A DNA stretch of 64,000 nucleotides, from positions 62,001-126,000 of the forward strand of contig CAZUQM010000009.1 of the NCBI GenBank assembly GCA_964622545.1, in the 5' to 3' direction. Shown piece after piece: positions 41,789 through 50,641 of the stretch. The position numbers were made by a program, and so were the translations under genes. Numbering within the stretch: the first letter of the stretch is position 1; every line of letters begins with the position of its first letter. Source of the stretch: JAFGLZ01 sp964622545. GTDB lineage: Bacteria; Planctomycetota; Phycisphaerae; UBA1845; JAFGLZ01. The notes beneath the pieces were generated by a model, which made no database searches, was not told where the DNA came from, and was given only the letters and a program-made list of their open reading frames with translations.

Positions 41789-42763
41789 CTAGAGCAGCCA
41801 CGACGCGCCCCCTGGTGTGGTGCCGGCGTCCTCGGTGGTTTCGGCGGCGGGACGGTCATCCTGGCCCGGCGACTCGGTCGGTGGCGGCGGTGGTCGATCG
41901 GGCTTCGCTTCGGTCGGCGTTGCGTCGGTGGTTTTGTCTCGACGCACGGGCCTGGCCACCGGCGCCTGGACCGGCGGCACGCCGCCGCTGACCTCGATGG
42001 CGAGCGCTTCGTAGTCGAGGGCCCCGTTGCTGGAAGGCGCGTAGTCGAAGATGGCCTGGCCGTGGCTCGGCGCTTCGGCCAGCTTGATGTTCCGCCGGAT
42101 GCGGGTCTGGAACAGCTTGGCGCCCGCCCACGGGACGTCGTCGTTTCCGGTGCTTTGCAGGAACGTCTCGAGCTCGTCGACGACCTCGGCGGCGAGTCGG
42201 GTGCCGGCCTCGAACATGCAGAGGATGATGCCCGTCACGCGGAGCCGGGGGTTGCAGCGCTGCCGGATCAGGTTGACCGTCTCGAGCAGGTTGCTCATCC
42301 CTTGCAGGGCGAGAAAGTGGGCCTGGATCGGGATGAAGACCTCCTCGGCGGCGGCCAGGGCGTTGAGCGTCAGCAGCCCCAGGCTGGGCGGACAGTCCAT
42401 CAGAACGACGTCGTAGGCGTCCTGATGGGCTTGCAGCAGGTCGCGCAGGATCAACTCGCGTCCTGCCTGCCCGGACAATTGCGGCTCGGCCGCGGCCAGC
42501 TCGATGTGCGAGCCGACACACCAGAGCGATCCGGTGACCTGCCGGCGCGCCTGCTCGACGGAGGCCCTGCCCGTGAGCAGGTCGTAAGTGGTGGGGCGCT
42601 CGGTCTCGAGGTCCAAGCCCAGGTGCAACGTCAGGTGCCCCTGTGGGTCCAGGTCGATCAGCAGGACGCGTTGGCCTCGCCGGGCCAGGGCCGCGCCCAG
42701 GTTGACCGTGGTCGTGGTCTTTCCCACGCCGCCTTTCTGGTTGATGATGGCGATCTTGCGCAT
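41789..42763 (-). CDS. parA: ParA/Soj-type ATPase
   Basis: A 324-residue ParA family ATPase. The deviant Walker A KGGVGKTTT is at residues 11-19, Walker A' is LIDLDPQGH and Walker B VVLMDCPPSLGLL. The last 70 residues are a proline- and acid-rich tail. It would act with a ParB, which is not in the window, in chromosome segregation. ATG 42763 begins exactly at MRKIAIINQKGG. A perfect TATAAT box lies upstream. It follows the H1-like gene but is isolated from it by a terminator. Confidence 0.93.
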   Translation of the reverse strand: MRKIAIINQKGGVGKTTTTVNLGAALARRGQRVLLIDLDPQGHLTLHLGLDLETERPTTYDLLTGRASVEQARRQVTGSLWCVGSHIELAAAEPQLSGQAGRELILRDLLQAHQDAYDVVLMDCPPSLGLLTLNALAAAEEVFIPIQAHFLALQGMSNLLETVNLIRQRCNPRLRVTGIILCMFEAGTRLAAEVVDELETFLQSTGNDDVPWAGAKLFQTRIRRNIKLAEAPSHGQAIFDYAPSSNGALDYEALAIEVSGGVPPVQAPVARPVRRDKTTDATPTEAKPDRPPPPPTESPGQDDRPAAETTEDAGTTPGGASWLL

Positions 42764-42814
42764 GGGGCGCTCGTCCGGGCTTCGGGGTCGGGTGATGCGA
42801 TCTCGCTCGGGGGC

Positions 42815-42820
42815 ATTATA
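42815..42820 (-). promoter_or_regulatory. -10 box of the parA promoter
   Basis: Consensus TATAAT on the minus strand. The best -35 at 17 bp is TGCATC, which is weak. The transcript would start about 45 bases before the parA ATG. Confidence 0.5.
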
Positions 42821-42867
42821 GACGGCTTGACGGCTTCGATGCATCCCCGGCGATTCGGCTCGGGCGC

Positions 42868-42906
42868 AAAAAAAAGGAAGGTGCTGCCGTGGCGAGAGCA
42901 CCTTCC
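42868..42906 (-). terminator. strong terminator of the H1-like gene
   Basis: A perfect 10-bp stem, GGAAGGTGCT (42876-42885) and AGCACCTTCC (42897-42906), followed on the minus strand by eight T. It sits about 85 bases after the stop codon. Confidence 0.9.
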
Positions 42907-42990
42907 ATCTCGTTCTTCAGCCGTGATGGCTTGAAGACCTGAGCCTTGCCGCTCGCGGAGCCGCAACCGCGAGACGACACGAAAGCCCGA

Positions 42991-43167
42991 CTACCTCTTC
43001 TTCTTCGTGGCTTTCCGTTTAGTGGCTTTCTTCTTGGTGGCCTTTTTCTTCTTCGTGGCCTTCTTCTTGGTCGCCTTCTTGGCGGCCTTCTTCTTGGCGG
43101 CCTTCTTCTTCGTGGCTTTCTTCTTTACGGCTGTCTTCTTCTTCGTGGCGCGTTTGGCTTTTGCCAT
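42991..43167 (-). CDS. lysine-rich histone H1-like nucleoid protein, 58 aa
   Basis: A small gene shorter than most ORF callers report. The product begins MAKAKRATKK and ends RKATKKKR, with 31 Lys, 3 Arg, 14 Ala and 8 Thr in 58 residues, arranged as repeats of AxKKK and ATKKK. This is the eukaryotic H1 C-terminal type also seen in bacterial HC1/Hc-like and PHA-granule proteins, which bind and condense DNA. It has one of the best ribosome sites in the window (GGGAGGTGAT six bases before the ATG), its own promoter and a very strong terminator, so it is a highly expressed single gene. Topo VI and gyrase genes lie in the same window. Confidence 0.92.
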   Translation of the reverse strand: MAKAKRATKKKTAVKKKATKKKAAKKKAAKKATKKKATKKKKATKKKATKRKATKKKR

Positions 43168-43641
43168 GGAAACATCACCTCCCTTCTAAGTGAAGCAGTC
43201 TAACCTTGATCCGTGATTTGTCAAAATCTTTTTCGCCGTCGCGCGAAAAAGGAATCACTGGTTCCGCGCAGAACAGTTGTATTGCGCTATCGTCAAAAAC
43301 GCGCAAGTCCCTTAAGCCATTCTTCACGCGGCGCGCCGCCGCCGCGCGATCATCAACGCAACCCACATCACGTTGCGTTTACCGCGCGACGCGATCCACA
43401 ACACGTGAGCTTCACGAAACCCGCGTGAAACAAGGCGATTCGCACGCGCTCGCTTTCGCACGCGGCTCGTGGCTGCGATAAGTACGCGTCGCGACGACGG
43501 TGTCGTTGCACCAGCCGCACGCGCGCCTCTTTCCGCTTTTCTTGTCGCAACAAGCGTTCGCTCTCGCCGATTCGGCAGCGCACCGCACCATGCGGTCCTG
43601 GCATCGAAAGCGTCTCGTCAACACAGGTTCGTCGAGGGTGA
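43168..43641. other. gene-free region of unusual composition upstream of the H1-like gene
   Basis: No convincing gene on either strand. The first part is A+T-rich with the promoter and an inverted repeat CTTTTTCGC (43228-43236) / GCGAAAAAG (43243-43251). The rest is dense in GCGC, CGCG and ACGC words and has no reading frame with neighbour-like codon use. It could be a regulatory region or decayed DNA. Confidence 0.45.
43197..43224 (-). promoter_or_regulatory. promoter of the H1-like gene
   Basis: On the minus strand a perfect TTGACA (43219-43224), 16-bp spacer and TAGACT (43197-43202). The transcript would start near 43190, giving a leader of about 23 nt. The 9-bp inverted repeat sits just upstream of the -35. 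Confidence 0.65.
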
Positions 43642-44628
43642 TCAGGCGCGTGGGCCGGGCTTGGTCGCCATGAGAACCAGCGCGCTGCTCATGATCGCGC
43701 ACCGGGGATGATGGCTTAGCACTGCATCGAGATACTTCATCGGCCATAGCAGCCAGCCCCAGAAGCTCCGCGCCGCACCCCACAACCGAGGACAGGGCAG
43801 CGTGGTCGCTACGGCAAGCGTCTCCATCAGCGCCTTGCCGAGCACGGTGGCCGGACCCGACGTGGGGGCCAGCTCGAGCGGCTCGAGCTGGTCAAACAGC
43901 CTTACCAGCCCTGGCAGGGTCCATCGCATGCAGTCGGTGTCCTCCATCTGCGGCTGCATGAACGGGACCGTCACCAACAACAGACCGCCCGGGGCGAGGC
44001 ATCGCGCGGACTCCGCGGCGAAGACGCGAGGGTCCTCGAGATAGCACAGGACCGCCGTCGAGATGATCGCATCCAGCGAACCCGTCTTGATCGGCCAGGG
44101 ACTGCCGGCGTCGGCGACGAGGTCGACGAGGTCCGAATGCGGCGTCACATCCAGATGGACCGTCCGGTGAAGCAGGTCCGGACCGAGCTGCTGGATCGAA
44201 TCGGTCAGCGCCGGACCACAACCGACGTTCAACAAGCCTCCGGATCCGCCAGCCTCCATCACGCGGCGCTTCAGCTTGGCCGTCCGGTCGGTCGTGGCCA
44301 GATCCAGCCCGAACGTCGGTGGCGCGACGGCGCGTCGTAGCCGGTCGCGTACACCCGTGCCGTCATCCGCTGCGACGCCTGACGGGTCATCGGCGTCTTG
44401 ACCGGCAGGTCGCGTGAACAGGGGCGCGCCGCCTTCGTGGCGAGGCCAGGTTCGTCCGCAGGCGCTACAGACCACCTCCTCGGTGTCGATGCGGATCTCA
44501 CTGTGACAGACGGGGCAGGCCAGCACGGCCGCGGCGGCCGCGCGGAGCGGTCGCTTCGCCCTGCCGTTCGGTGACGGCCCGGCTTGCCGCGGCAAGAGGT
44601 CGGGTGGTGTCTGAAGGTGCGTGGTCAT
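43642..44628 (-). CDS. class I SAM methyltransferase with N-terminal zinc ribbon
   Basis: A 328-residue protein. An N-terminal Trm112-like zinc ribbon has CPVC (38-41) and CSAC (54-57). A class I methyltransferase domain follows, with motif I LLNVGCGPA (132-140), D in the HLDVTPHSDLV acidic loop and LDAIISTAVLCYLEDP. It transfers a methyl group from S-adenosylmethionine to an unknown acceptor; a sugar or lipid partner is possible. The start ATG is at 44628. Transcribed alone and divergent from the HAD-like gene. Confidence 0.85.
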   Translation of the reverse strand: MTTHLQTPPDLLPRQAGPSPNGRAKRPLRAAAAAVLACPVCHSEIRIDTEEVVCSACGRTWPRHEGGAPLFTRPAGQDADDPSGVAADDGTGVRDRLRRAVAPPTFGLDLATTDRTAKLKRRVMEAGGSGGLLNVGCGPALTDSIQQLGPDLLHRTVHLDVTPHSDLVDLVADAGSPWPIKTGSLDAIISTAVLCYLEDPRVFAAESARCLAPGGLLLVTVPFMQPQMEDTDCMRWTLPGLVRLFDQLEPLELAPTSGPATVLGKALMETLAVATTLPCPRLWGAARSFWGWLLWPMKYLDAVLSHHPRCAIMSSALVLMATKPGPRA

Positions 44629-44775
44629 CGTGCCCTAGCCCTCATTGTTATCGGAAGTCGGCGCGAGCGACCTTAGCAACCGTTCGCCGGAAGGTTCATC
44701 CCGCCCAGGGCTTATCGAAGTATATGGGGGCCAACGTGCTTGTAGGGAGGCGGGCGATCAGCTAGCCTCGAAGGC

Positions 44776-45441
44776 ATGTTGCTAAGCCTCGAGCTTGACG
44801 GGCCGATCCTCGATGTCGCCCCGCGATGGTACGCAGCGCATCGTCGCGCCCAGGACGAGCTGGGCCTTCCCCGACGCGATGCCAGGGAGTTCTGGCGGCT
44901 GACCCGCAAGGGCGCCGACCTGGCCGAGATCGTGCGTCCGACCCGCTCCGGGCAGCTCGCCGATTACCTGCGGGCCTTCGGTGCGGCGCTGACGTCTGAG
45001 GACCTCACAGCCCGGGACGCCCCGCAGCCTGACGTCAAGATCGCGCTCGTATCGCTCCGGGAGGTCGCGCCATGTGCCCTGGTCACGACCCGCGGCGACC
45101 GCGCCACCACGCAGGCGCTGCTGGACCGGTATGAGCTGTGGCGGCCGTTCAACAAAACGATGATGCTCTCCTCGGACCGATCGGTCCGCTCCAGCCAGAT
45201 CGCGGGTCTGTTGGACGAGGAGGACCCTGTATTGGCCGCGACGTCGGATGAGCCGCTGACCAAGGCCTTCGATTCGGCCGGCGCGGTGGTCGTCGGGATC
45301 GCCAACGGGCCGTGCACCCCGCGGCGGTTGAGACAGGCCGGTGCCGGCGTCGTCTTCGGCGACCTGGCCGAGTTTGCTGAGGCCCTCCGCCGCCAGGATG
45401 AGGAGTTGATCAAGGCCGGGTACCGACCCCGGCGATTGTGA
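44776..45441 (+). CDS. HAD-like protein lacking the nucleophile aspartate
   Basis: A 221-residue haloacid dehalogenase-fold protein. Motif I reads LSLELDGPILD where active members have DxDGT; the first Asp is Glu (E6) and the Thr is Pro. Motif II is ALVTTRGD, motif III is represented by a Lys in NKTMMLSSDRS, and motif IV by the TSDEPLTKAFDSAG region. The changed nucleophile argues against normal phosphatase action, so it may be a binding or regulatory protein. Ribosome site weak. Single gene. Confidence 0.7.
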   Translation: MLLSLELDGPILDVAPRWYAAHRRAQDELGLPRRDAREFWRLTRKGADLAEIVRPTRSGQLADYLRAFGAALTSEDLTARDAPQPDVKIALVSLREVAPCALVTTRGDRATTQALLDRYELWRPFNKTMMLSSDRSVRSSQIAGLLDEEDPVLAATSDEPLTKAFDSAGAVVVGIANGPCTPRRLRQAGAGVVFGDLAEFAEALRRQDEELIKAGYRPRRL

Positions 45442-45535
45442 AGAAGCGACCGAACGCTTGACCGGGGGTTCGAGCACACTAGACTGGATGGTTCAGCGGG
45501 GGAGGCGCGGTCGGCGAGCATCGCGGCACAGCGGG

Positions 45536-46372
45536 ATGACCATGAAGCGCACCAGACCATTCAGCCGGGTACTCGGTGTGGCACTCGTCTCGTCGGTCGT
45601 TGCCGGCTGCGGTGGCGGCGGTATGGGCGGGAGCTTCTTCGACGCCCCTGGCGACGAGTTCGGGAAGACCTATTATCTTGACGGGGCGGGCAATTGGGGC
45701 TTTGGCCTGAGCACCGTCCCTCAGGGCCTGCGGAACGCCGGCTACAAGGGCAACGTCGAGGCCTACATCTGGACCTCCTCGTTCAATCCGGCGATCGATC
45801 AGGTCAACATCGGCGCGAACAAGCTCCGCGCGGTGATCCTGGCCAGCAAGATCGAGGACTACTTGCGTCGGCAGCCGGGTAACGAGGTGAACATCATCGC
45901 CCTGTCGGCCGGCACGGGTATTGCGATCTGGGCGGTCGAGTCGTTGAGCTCGCCCTTCAAGGTCAACAACCTCATCCTCCTGGGGTCGAGCCTGAGCAAC
46001 AACTACGACATGCGCAAGGCGCTGCCGAACATCAAGGGCAAGGTGTACGTGTACTACTCGTCGCACGACGAGGTCTTGAGCGGGGCCGTCCGCGCGATCG
46101 GGACGGTCGATCGCGGCGGCAGTGAATCGGCGGGACTGACCGGGCTGCATCCGCCGGGGGGCACCCGAGGCAAGATCGTCAACATCCGGTGGCGGCCGCA
46201 ATACGAGCGGTTCGGCTGGACGGGCAGCCATACGGACGCGACCAGCGAGCCCTTCGTGAGACGCTATCTATCGAGACACATCATCGACCGAAAACCCGCC
46301 GCACCGGCGACGCGACCCTCGACGGCGGATGCCGGGCCGCCCAAGACACCCTCGGTCACCCGAGCCCGTTAG
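45536..46372 (+). CDS. lipoprotein with alpha/beta-hydrolase-like features
   Basis: A 278-residue lipoprotein. The signal peptide ends in lipobox VVAGC with a glycine-rich spacer after it. The body has an LSAGTG element (near residue 124) resembling a nucleophile elbow, a following helix and HDEVLSGA and WTGSHTD segments that could supply Asp and His. Thus an esterase-like function is possible but unproved. Start ATG 45536 or 45542. It is followed by trpF 56 bases later. Confidence 0.6.
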   Translation: MTMKRTRPFSRVLGVALVSSVVAGCGGGGMGGSFFDAPGDEFGKTYYLDGAGNWGFGLSTVPQGLRNAGYKGNVEAYIWTSSFNPAIDQVNIGANKLRAVILASKIEDYLRRQPGNEVNIIALSAGTGIAIWAVESLSSPFKVNNLILLGSSLSNNYDMRKALPNIKGKVYVYYSSHDEVLSGAVRAIGTVDRGGSESAGLTGLHPPGGTRGKIVNIRWRPQYERFGWTGSHTDATSEPFVRRYLSRHIIDRKPAAPATRPSTADAGPPKTPSVTRAR

Positions 46373-46428
46373 GTTCTGCGTGGCCGGTCTCTCGGCGCGC
46401 CTACAGGCGAGACCCCTTCGGATACGGT

Positions 46429-47145
46429 ATGAGCTGTTCGACGAACGGAGACAACGAAACCGCCCGCGTTCGCATCAAGGTGTGTGGGATCACGTCGATC
46501 GAGGACGCCGCCATGACGGTGTCGTGCGGTGTGGACGCGGTGGGTGTGAACATGGTGGGCGGCCCGCGACAGGTCGACGGCTCGACCGCGATGGCGCTCG
46601 TGTCGGCGATCCGATCGGCCTCGCCGGACGTGTGCCCGGTGATTCTGGCCCGCGTCGAGGGTGGGCGCCTGACCGAGCAACCCGCCCAGGTGTTGGATCA
46701 GGCGGCAGTCCGGTGGGTGCAGCTCTACGGTGAGGTCACCCCCGACGTGGTCCGCCGTCTGCGCGATCGCGGGCTGAAGCCCGCTGTCGTCGTCCGTGTG
46801 GCCGAGGCCGGTTTCGCGCGGCCGGTGAACGCGTTGCTGGCCGGGTGCAGCCATGCCGGTCCCGCGGCCATCGTGGTGGACGCCTACCATCGGGACAAGC
46901 TGGGTGGCACGGGCGAGGCGTTTCGTTGGTCGTGGCTGACCGAGGCCCGTGAGCGAGGCGAGCTAGCCGGTTGGCCTCCGCTCGTGCTGGCCGGTGGGTT
47001 GACGCCGGCCAACGTCGCCGGCGCCCTCCGCGAGGTGCGTCCCTGGGCGGTGGACGTCAGTTCCGGCGTGGAGTCCCAGCCCGGTGTCAAGGATCGGGCC
47101 CGGATCGTCGATCTTGTACAAGAGGTGTGTGCGGTGTCAGGTTAG
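46429..47145 (+). CDS. trpF: phosphoribosylanthranilate isomerase
   Basis: A 238-residue TIM-barrel enzyme converting N-(5-phosphoribosyl)anthranilate to CdRP in tryptophan synthesis. Motifs IKVCGIT near the start, GPRQV, DAYHRDKLGGTGEAF, LAGGLTPANV and VDVSSGVE match the family, including the catalytic Cys of KVCG and the Asp of the VDAY segment. No other trp gene is in the window, so trpF is scattered. The ATG at 46429 begins close to the barrel; frames upstream are out of context. Confidence 0.88.
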   Translation: MSCSTNGDNETARVRIKVCGITSIEDAAMTVSCGVDAVGVNMVGGPRQVDGSTAMALVSAIRSASPDVCPVILARVEGGRLTEQPAQVLDQAAVRWVQLYGEVTPDVVRRLRDRGLKPAVVVRVAEAGFARPVNALLAGCSHAGPAAIVVDAYHRDKLGGTGEAFRWSWLTEARERGELAGWPPLVLAGGLTPANVAGALREVRPWAVDVSSGVESQPGVKDRARIVDLVQEVCAVSG

Positions 47146-47294
47146 GTCATTGGCGAGTCGGCGCGGTCCAAACTGCTCGCCCTTGACGCCGCCACGAGAT
47201 CCACGCATGCTTACGCGCCCATGCCGGGGCGGGCCCGTGGCGGCCCTGCGACAGGCACGGTGCCTCGATTCGAGCGGCTGAAGAGGAGATGGTG

Positions 47295-49853
47295 ATGGAC
47301 CACATCCGCACCTTTACCGTCGTGCCAGCACTGCCGGAGCCGATCGCGCGGCTGCGCGAGTTGGCCTACAACCTGTGGTGGTGCTGGAACCCGGACGGCT
47401 TCGAGCTGTTCCGGCGGCTGGACTTCGACCTGTGGGAGAAGGTGGAGCACAACCCGGTCAAGATGCTCAGCTCGATCAGCCAGGCTCGGCTCGAACAGGC
47501 CGCCAAGGATCGTGCCTATCTCGCGCAGATGGACCGCGGGCTCGATAGCCTGTACGTCTACATGAGCCAGCGGACCTGGTTCGACGAGCATCACAAGGAC
47601 CTCGCCGACAAGACCATCGCCTATTTCAGCATGGAATTCGGCTTGCACGAGTCGCTGCCGATCTACTCAGGCGGTCTCGGCGTGCTGTCGGGCGATCATC
47701 TCAAGAGCGCCAGCGATCTCGGCCTGCCGCTCGTCGGCGTGGGCCTGCTCTACCGACAAGGCTACTTCCATCAGTACCTCACCAGCGACGGCTGGCAACT
47801 CGAGGACTACCCGCATCTCGAGTTTCACCAGATGCCCATCACGCTCGAACGTGACGCCCAGGGCGAGCCCGTCACCGTGGAGGTCGATATGCGAGGCCGT
47901 CCCGTGGTCGCTCAGATCTGGCGCTGCCAGGTCGGCCGCGTGCCGCTCTACCTGCTGGATTCCGACGTGCCCGAGAACCGGGCCGAGGATCGCCAGATCA
48001 CCGCGCAGCTCTACGGCGGCGACCGCGAGATGCGGATCCGTCAGGAGGTGCTGCTCGGCGTCGGCGGCGTTCGCGCCCTCGAGGTGCTGGGCATCCAGCC
48101 GGCGGTCTGTCACATGAACGAAGGCCATTCGGCCTTTCTCGCCCTCGAGCGCATCGTCATGATGATGGACAAGTGCGGCCTGAGCTATCCCGAGGCGAGG
48201 GAGGCCGTCATGGCCACCAACGTCTTCACCACACACACCCCGGTGCCGGCCGGCATCGACACCTTCGCGCCCCATCTGGTGGATGCCTACATGGGGCACT
48301 ATGCCTCGAAGATGGGCATCGGCCGCCAGGAGTTCATGAGCTTGGGCCGGGTCGATCCCGGCAACAACAACGAACCGTTCTGCATGGCCATTCTCGCCTT
48401 GCGCCTGGCGGGCGGCACGAACGGCGTCAGTGAGATCCACGGCGGGGTCAGCCGTGAGATGTGGCGCCGCGTCTGGCCCTCGGTGCCCGTCAACGAGGTG
48501 CCTATCGGCGGCATCACCAACGGCGTGCACGTCCGCTCGTGGCTGTCGATCGACATGGCTCAGCTCTTCGACCGCTATCTCGGGCCCGACTGGGCCGACG
48601 ACCCGGTGGACAAGGACATCTGGCAGCGCGTGGACGAGATCCCCGACGCCGAGCTGTGGCGGACCCACGAGCGTCGCCGCGAGCGGCTCGTGGCCGTGAC
48701 GCGGCATAAGCTCCGCGAGCAGTATCAGCGCCGCGGCGCCCCACCGGCGGAGCTGAAGTTCGCCGAGGAGGTGCTCGATCCGGATTCGTTGACCATCGGC
48801 TTTGCACGACGGTTCGCGCCCTACAAGCGCGCCACGCTACTCTTCCGCGACGTCGACCGGGTCACCAAGATCCTGACCGACCCGGACCGCCCGGCTCAGA
48901 TCATCTTCGCCGGCAAGGCGCATCCCAACGACAACCTCGGCAAGGAGCTGATCAAGCAGGTGATCCAGATCGCCCGCCGGCCCGAGCTGCGCCGCAAGAT
49001 CGTGTTCATCGAGGACTACGACGTCAACTTCGCGCGGTACCTCGTCCAGGGCGTGGACGTCTGGCTCAACACCCCGACGCCCAAGCACGAGGCCAGCGGC
49101 ACCAGCGGCATGAAGGTGCCCCCCAACGGCGGGATCAACTTCTCGACCATGGACGGCTGGTGGCCGGAAGCCTACGACGGCGAGAACGGCTGGTCGATCG
49201 GTGACGGCCGGTCGTACCCCGATCAGGGCTACCAGGACCACGTCGAGGCCGAGAGCCTGTACGACCTGCTCGACAAGGAGATCATCCCGCTCTTCTACGA
49301 TCGGACGGCCGACGGCCTGCCGCGCCGCTGGCTGGCCCGGATGAAGGCGAGCATGCGGACGATCCCGCCGGTGTTCAACACCAACCGGATGGTGGTCGAC
49401 TACACCGAGCAGTACTACGTCGACGCGGCCGGTCGCTGGGAGCGGCTCACGGCCGACAACTTTACCGCGGCCAGGGAGCTCGCCCAGTGGAGGGACGACA
49501 TGGCGCGGCGGTGGGCCCAGGTTCGCATCATGAGCGTACAGGCCAACGAGAGCCGTGAGCTGTCCGTGGGTGACTCGTTCGACGTCCAGGCCCGCGTCCA
49601 CCTCGGTTCGATCAGGCCCGACGAGATCTGCGTCGAGCTCTTCCACGGCGGCATCGACCCGCACGGCCAGATCAGTGTCGGCCGGGGCGAGATCATGGCG
49701 TGTCAGGGCGAGACCTCCACCGACGGGACCTACCGGTTCGCCGGCGCCATCCCCTGTCAGACCAGCGGGCAGCACGGTTACGCCGTCCGCATCGTGCCCA
49801 AGAACGACAATCTGCCCAACCGCTACGAGCCGGGCCTGATCGTGTGGGGCTAG
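47295..49853 (+). CDS. glgP: alpha-glucan phosphorylase
   Basis: An 852-residue glycogen/starch phosphorylase of the alpha-glucan family type, releasing glucose-1-phosphate. An N-terminal DUF3417 region (from LRELAYNLWWCWNP) precedes the phosphorylase body. The PLP-binding lysine is K607 in SGTSGMKVPPNGG. The active-site GGLGVLSGDHLKSASDLG and FTTHTPVPAG motifs are intact. ATG 47295 has GAGGAG six bases upstream; ATG 47289 overlaps it. It has a strong terminator and appears monocistronic. Glycogen use supports a storage metabolism. Confidence 0.93.
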   Translation: MDHIRTFTVVPALPEPIARLRELAYNLWWCWNPDGFELFRRLDFDLWEKVEHNPVKMLSSISQARLEQAAKDRAYLAQMDRGLDSLYVYMSQRTWFDEHHKDLADKTIAYFSMEFGLHESLPIYSGGLGVLSGDHLKSASDLGLPLVGVGLLYRQGYFHQYLTSDGWQLEDYPHLEFHQMPITLERDAQGEPVTVEVDMRGRPVVAQIWRCQVGRVPLYLLDSDVPENRAEDRQITAQLYGGDREMRIRQEVLLGVGGVRALEVLGIQPAVCHMNEGHSAFLALERIVMMMDKCGLSYPEAREAVMATNVFTTHTPVPAGIDTFAPHLVDAYMGHYASKMGIGRQEFMSLGRVDPGNNNEPFCMAILALRLAGGTNGVSEIHGGVSREMWRRVWPSVPVNEVPIGGITNGVHVRSWLSIDMAQLFDRYLGPDWADDPVDKDIWQRVDEIPDAELWRTHERRRERLVAVTRHKLREQYQRRGAPPAELKFAEEVLDPDSLTIGFARRFAPYKRATLLFRDVDRVTKILTDPDRPAQIIFAGKAHPNDNLGKELIKQVIQIARRPELRRKIVFIEDYDVNFARYLVQGVDVWLNTPTPKHEASGTSGMKVPPNGGINFSTMDGWWPEAYDGENGWSIGDGRSYPDQGYQDHVEAESLYDLLDKEIIPLFYDRTADGLPRRWLARMKASMRTIPPVFNTNRMVVDYTEQYYVDAAGRWERLTADNFTAARELAQWRDDMARRWAQVRIMSVQANESRELSVGDSFDVQARVHLGSIRPDEICVELFHGGIDPHGQISVGRGEIMACQGETSTDGTYRFAGAIPCQTSGQHGYAVRIVPKNDNLPNRYEPGLIVWG

Positions 49854-49891
49854 GCTGCCGAGCGCGACAGACCACCTGCTAGCGAACCACG

Positions 49892-49930
49892 ACGGGCGCG
49901 TCCGACCGGATCGCGCCCGTTTCCTTTTCG
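49892..49930 (+). terminator. terminator of the phosphorylase gene
   Basis: A perfect 9-bp stem, ACGGGCGCG (49892-49900) and CGCGCCCGT (49912-49920), followed by TTCCTTTTCG. Confidence 0.8.
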
Positions 49931-50038
49931 TGTACGTTCGCAACAGGCCACTTGCCGAGGCCTCCTCGACGACGGTATGGTGGGGCGGGTTGGCCCGTGG
50001 TCGGAGGCGGTTCCCGGCCGTCACCGGGGGTGAGCGTC

Positions 50039-50623
50039 ATGACGGACAAGCAACTCGAGAACATCGAAATCGGCATGCTCAGGTCCGACTTCGAGGGCCT
50101 GCCGCGGCTGCCCTTGCCCGACGGCTACACCATGCGGCTCTTCCGGCCCGGCGACGAGGACCTCTGGGTCGACATCATCCGCTCGTCCGAGGAGTTCCTC
50201 ACCATCGAGGACACCCACTTCGAGAAGGAGTTCGGGCCCCACCGCGACCTGGTGCCCGAGCGTATGCACTTCCTGCTGGATCCGCAGGGCCGCGAGATCG
50301 GCACCGCGACGGCCTGGTTCAGCGAGAACCACGTGGGCGACGGCCAGACGTACGGGCTGATCCACTGGGTCGCCATCCGGCCCGAGGCCCAGGGGCGCGG
50401 TCTGTGCAAGCCCATGCTGTGCGTGATCTTGGATAAGCTGGCCGGTTGGTACGACCGTGTCGCCCTGGGCACGTCCTCCGGGCGGCTGGTCGCGATCAAG
50501 TGCTACCTCGACTTCGGGTTCGTGCCGAACATGCTCAGGGAGCAGGCACACGAGGGATGGTCGGAGGTACGAGCGCACCTGAATCATCCAAGTCTAACGG
50601 AGATGCCCGAGCTTCAGCGCTGA
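50039..50623 (+). CDS. GNAT family acetyltransferase
   Basis: A 194-residue N-acetyltransferase fold protein. The acetyl-CoA binding motif A is VAIRPEAQGRGLCKPML (near 112-128, with QGRGL), followed by the helix and YLDFGFVPN at motif B. The substrate is unknown. It lies 18 bases before a PHP-domain gene on the same strand, so they may act together. Confidence 0.82.
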   Translation: MTDKQLENIEIGMLRSDFEGLPRLPLPDGYTMRLFRPGDEDLWVDIIRSSEEFLTIEDTHFEKEFGPHRDLVPERMHFLLDPQGREIGTATAWFSENHVGDGQTYGLIHWVAIRPEAQGRGLCKPMLCVILDKLAGWYDRVALGTSSGRLVAIKCYLDFGFVPNMLREQAHEGWSEVRAHLNHPSLTEMPELQR

Positions 50624-50641
50624 TTCTGACAGCGGCCGCCC

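Noticed and set aside
43412..43783. Minus-strand frame with several Cys residues upstream of the H1-like gene
   Set aside because: No ribosome site, no domain, and it overlaps the methyltransferase gene end.
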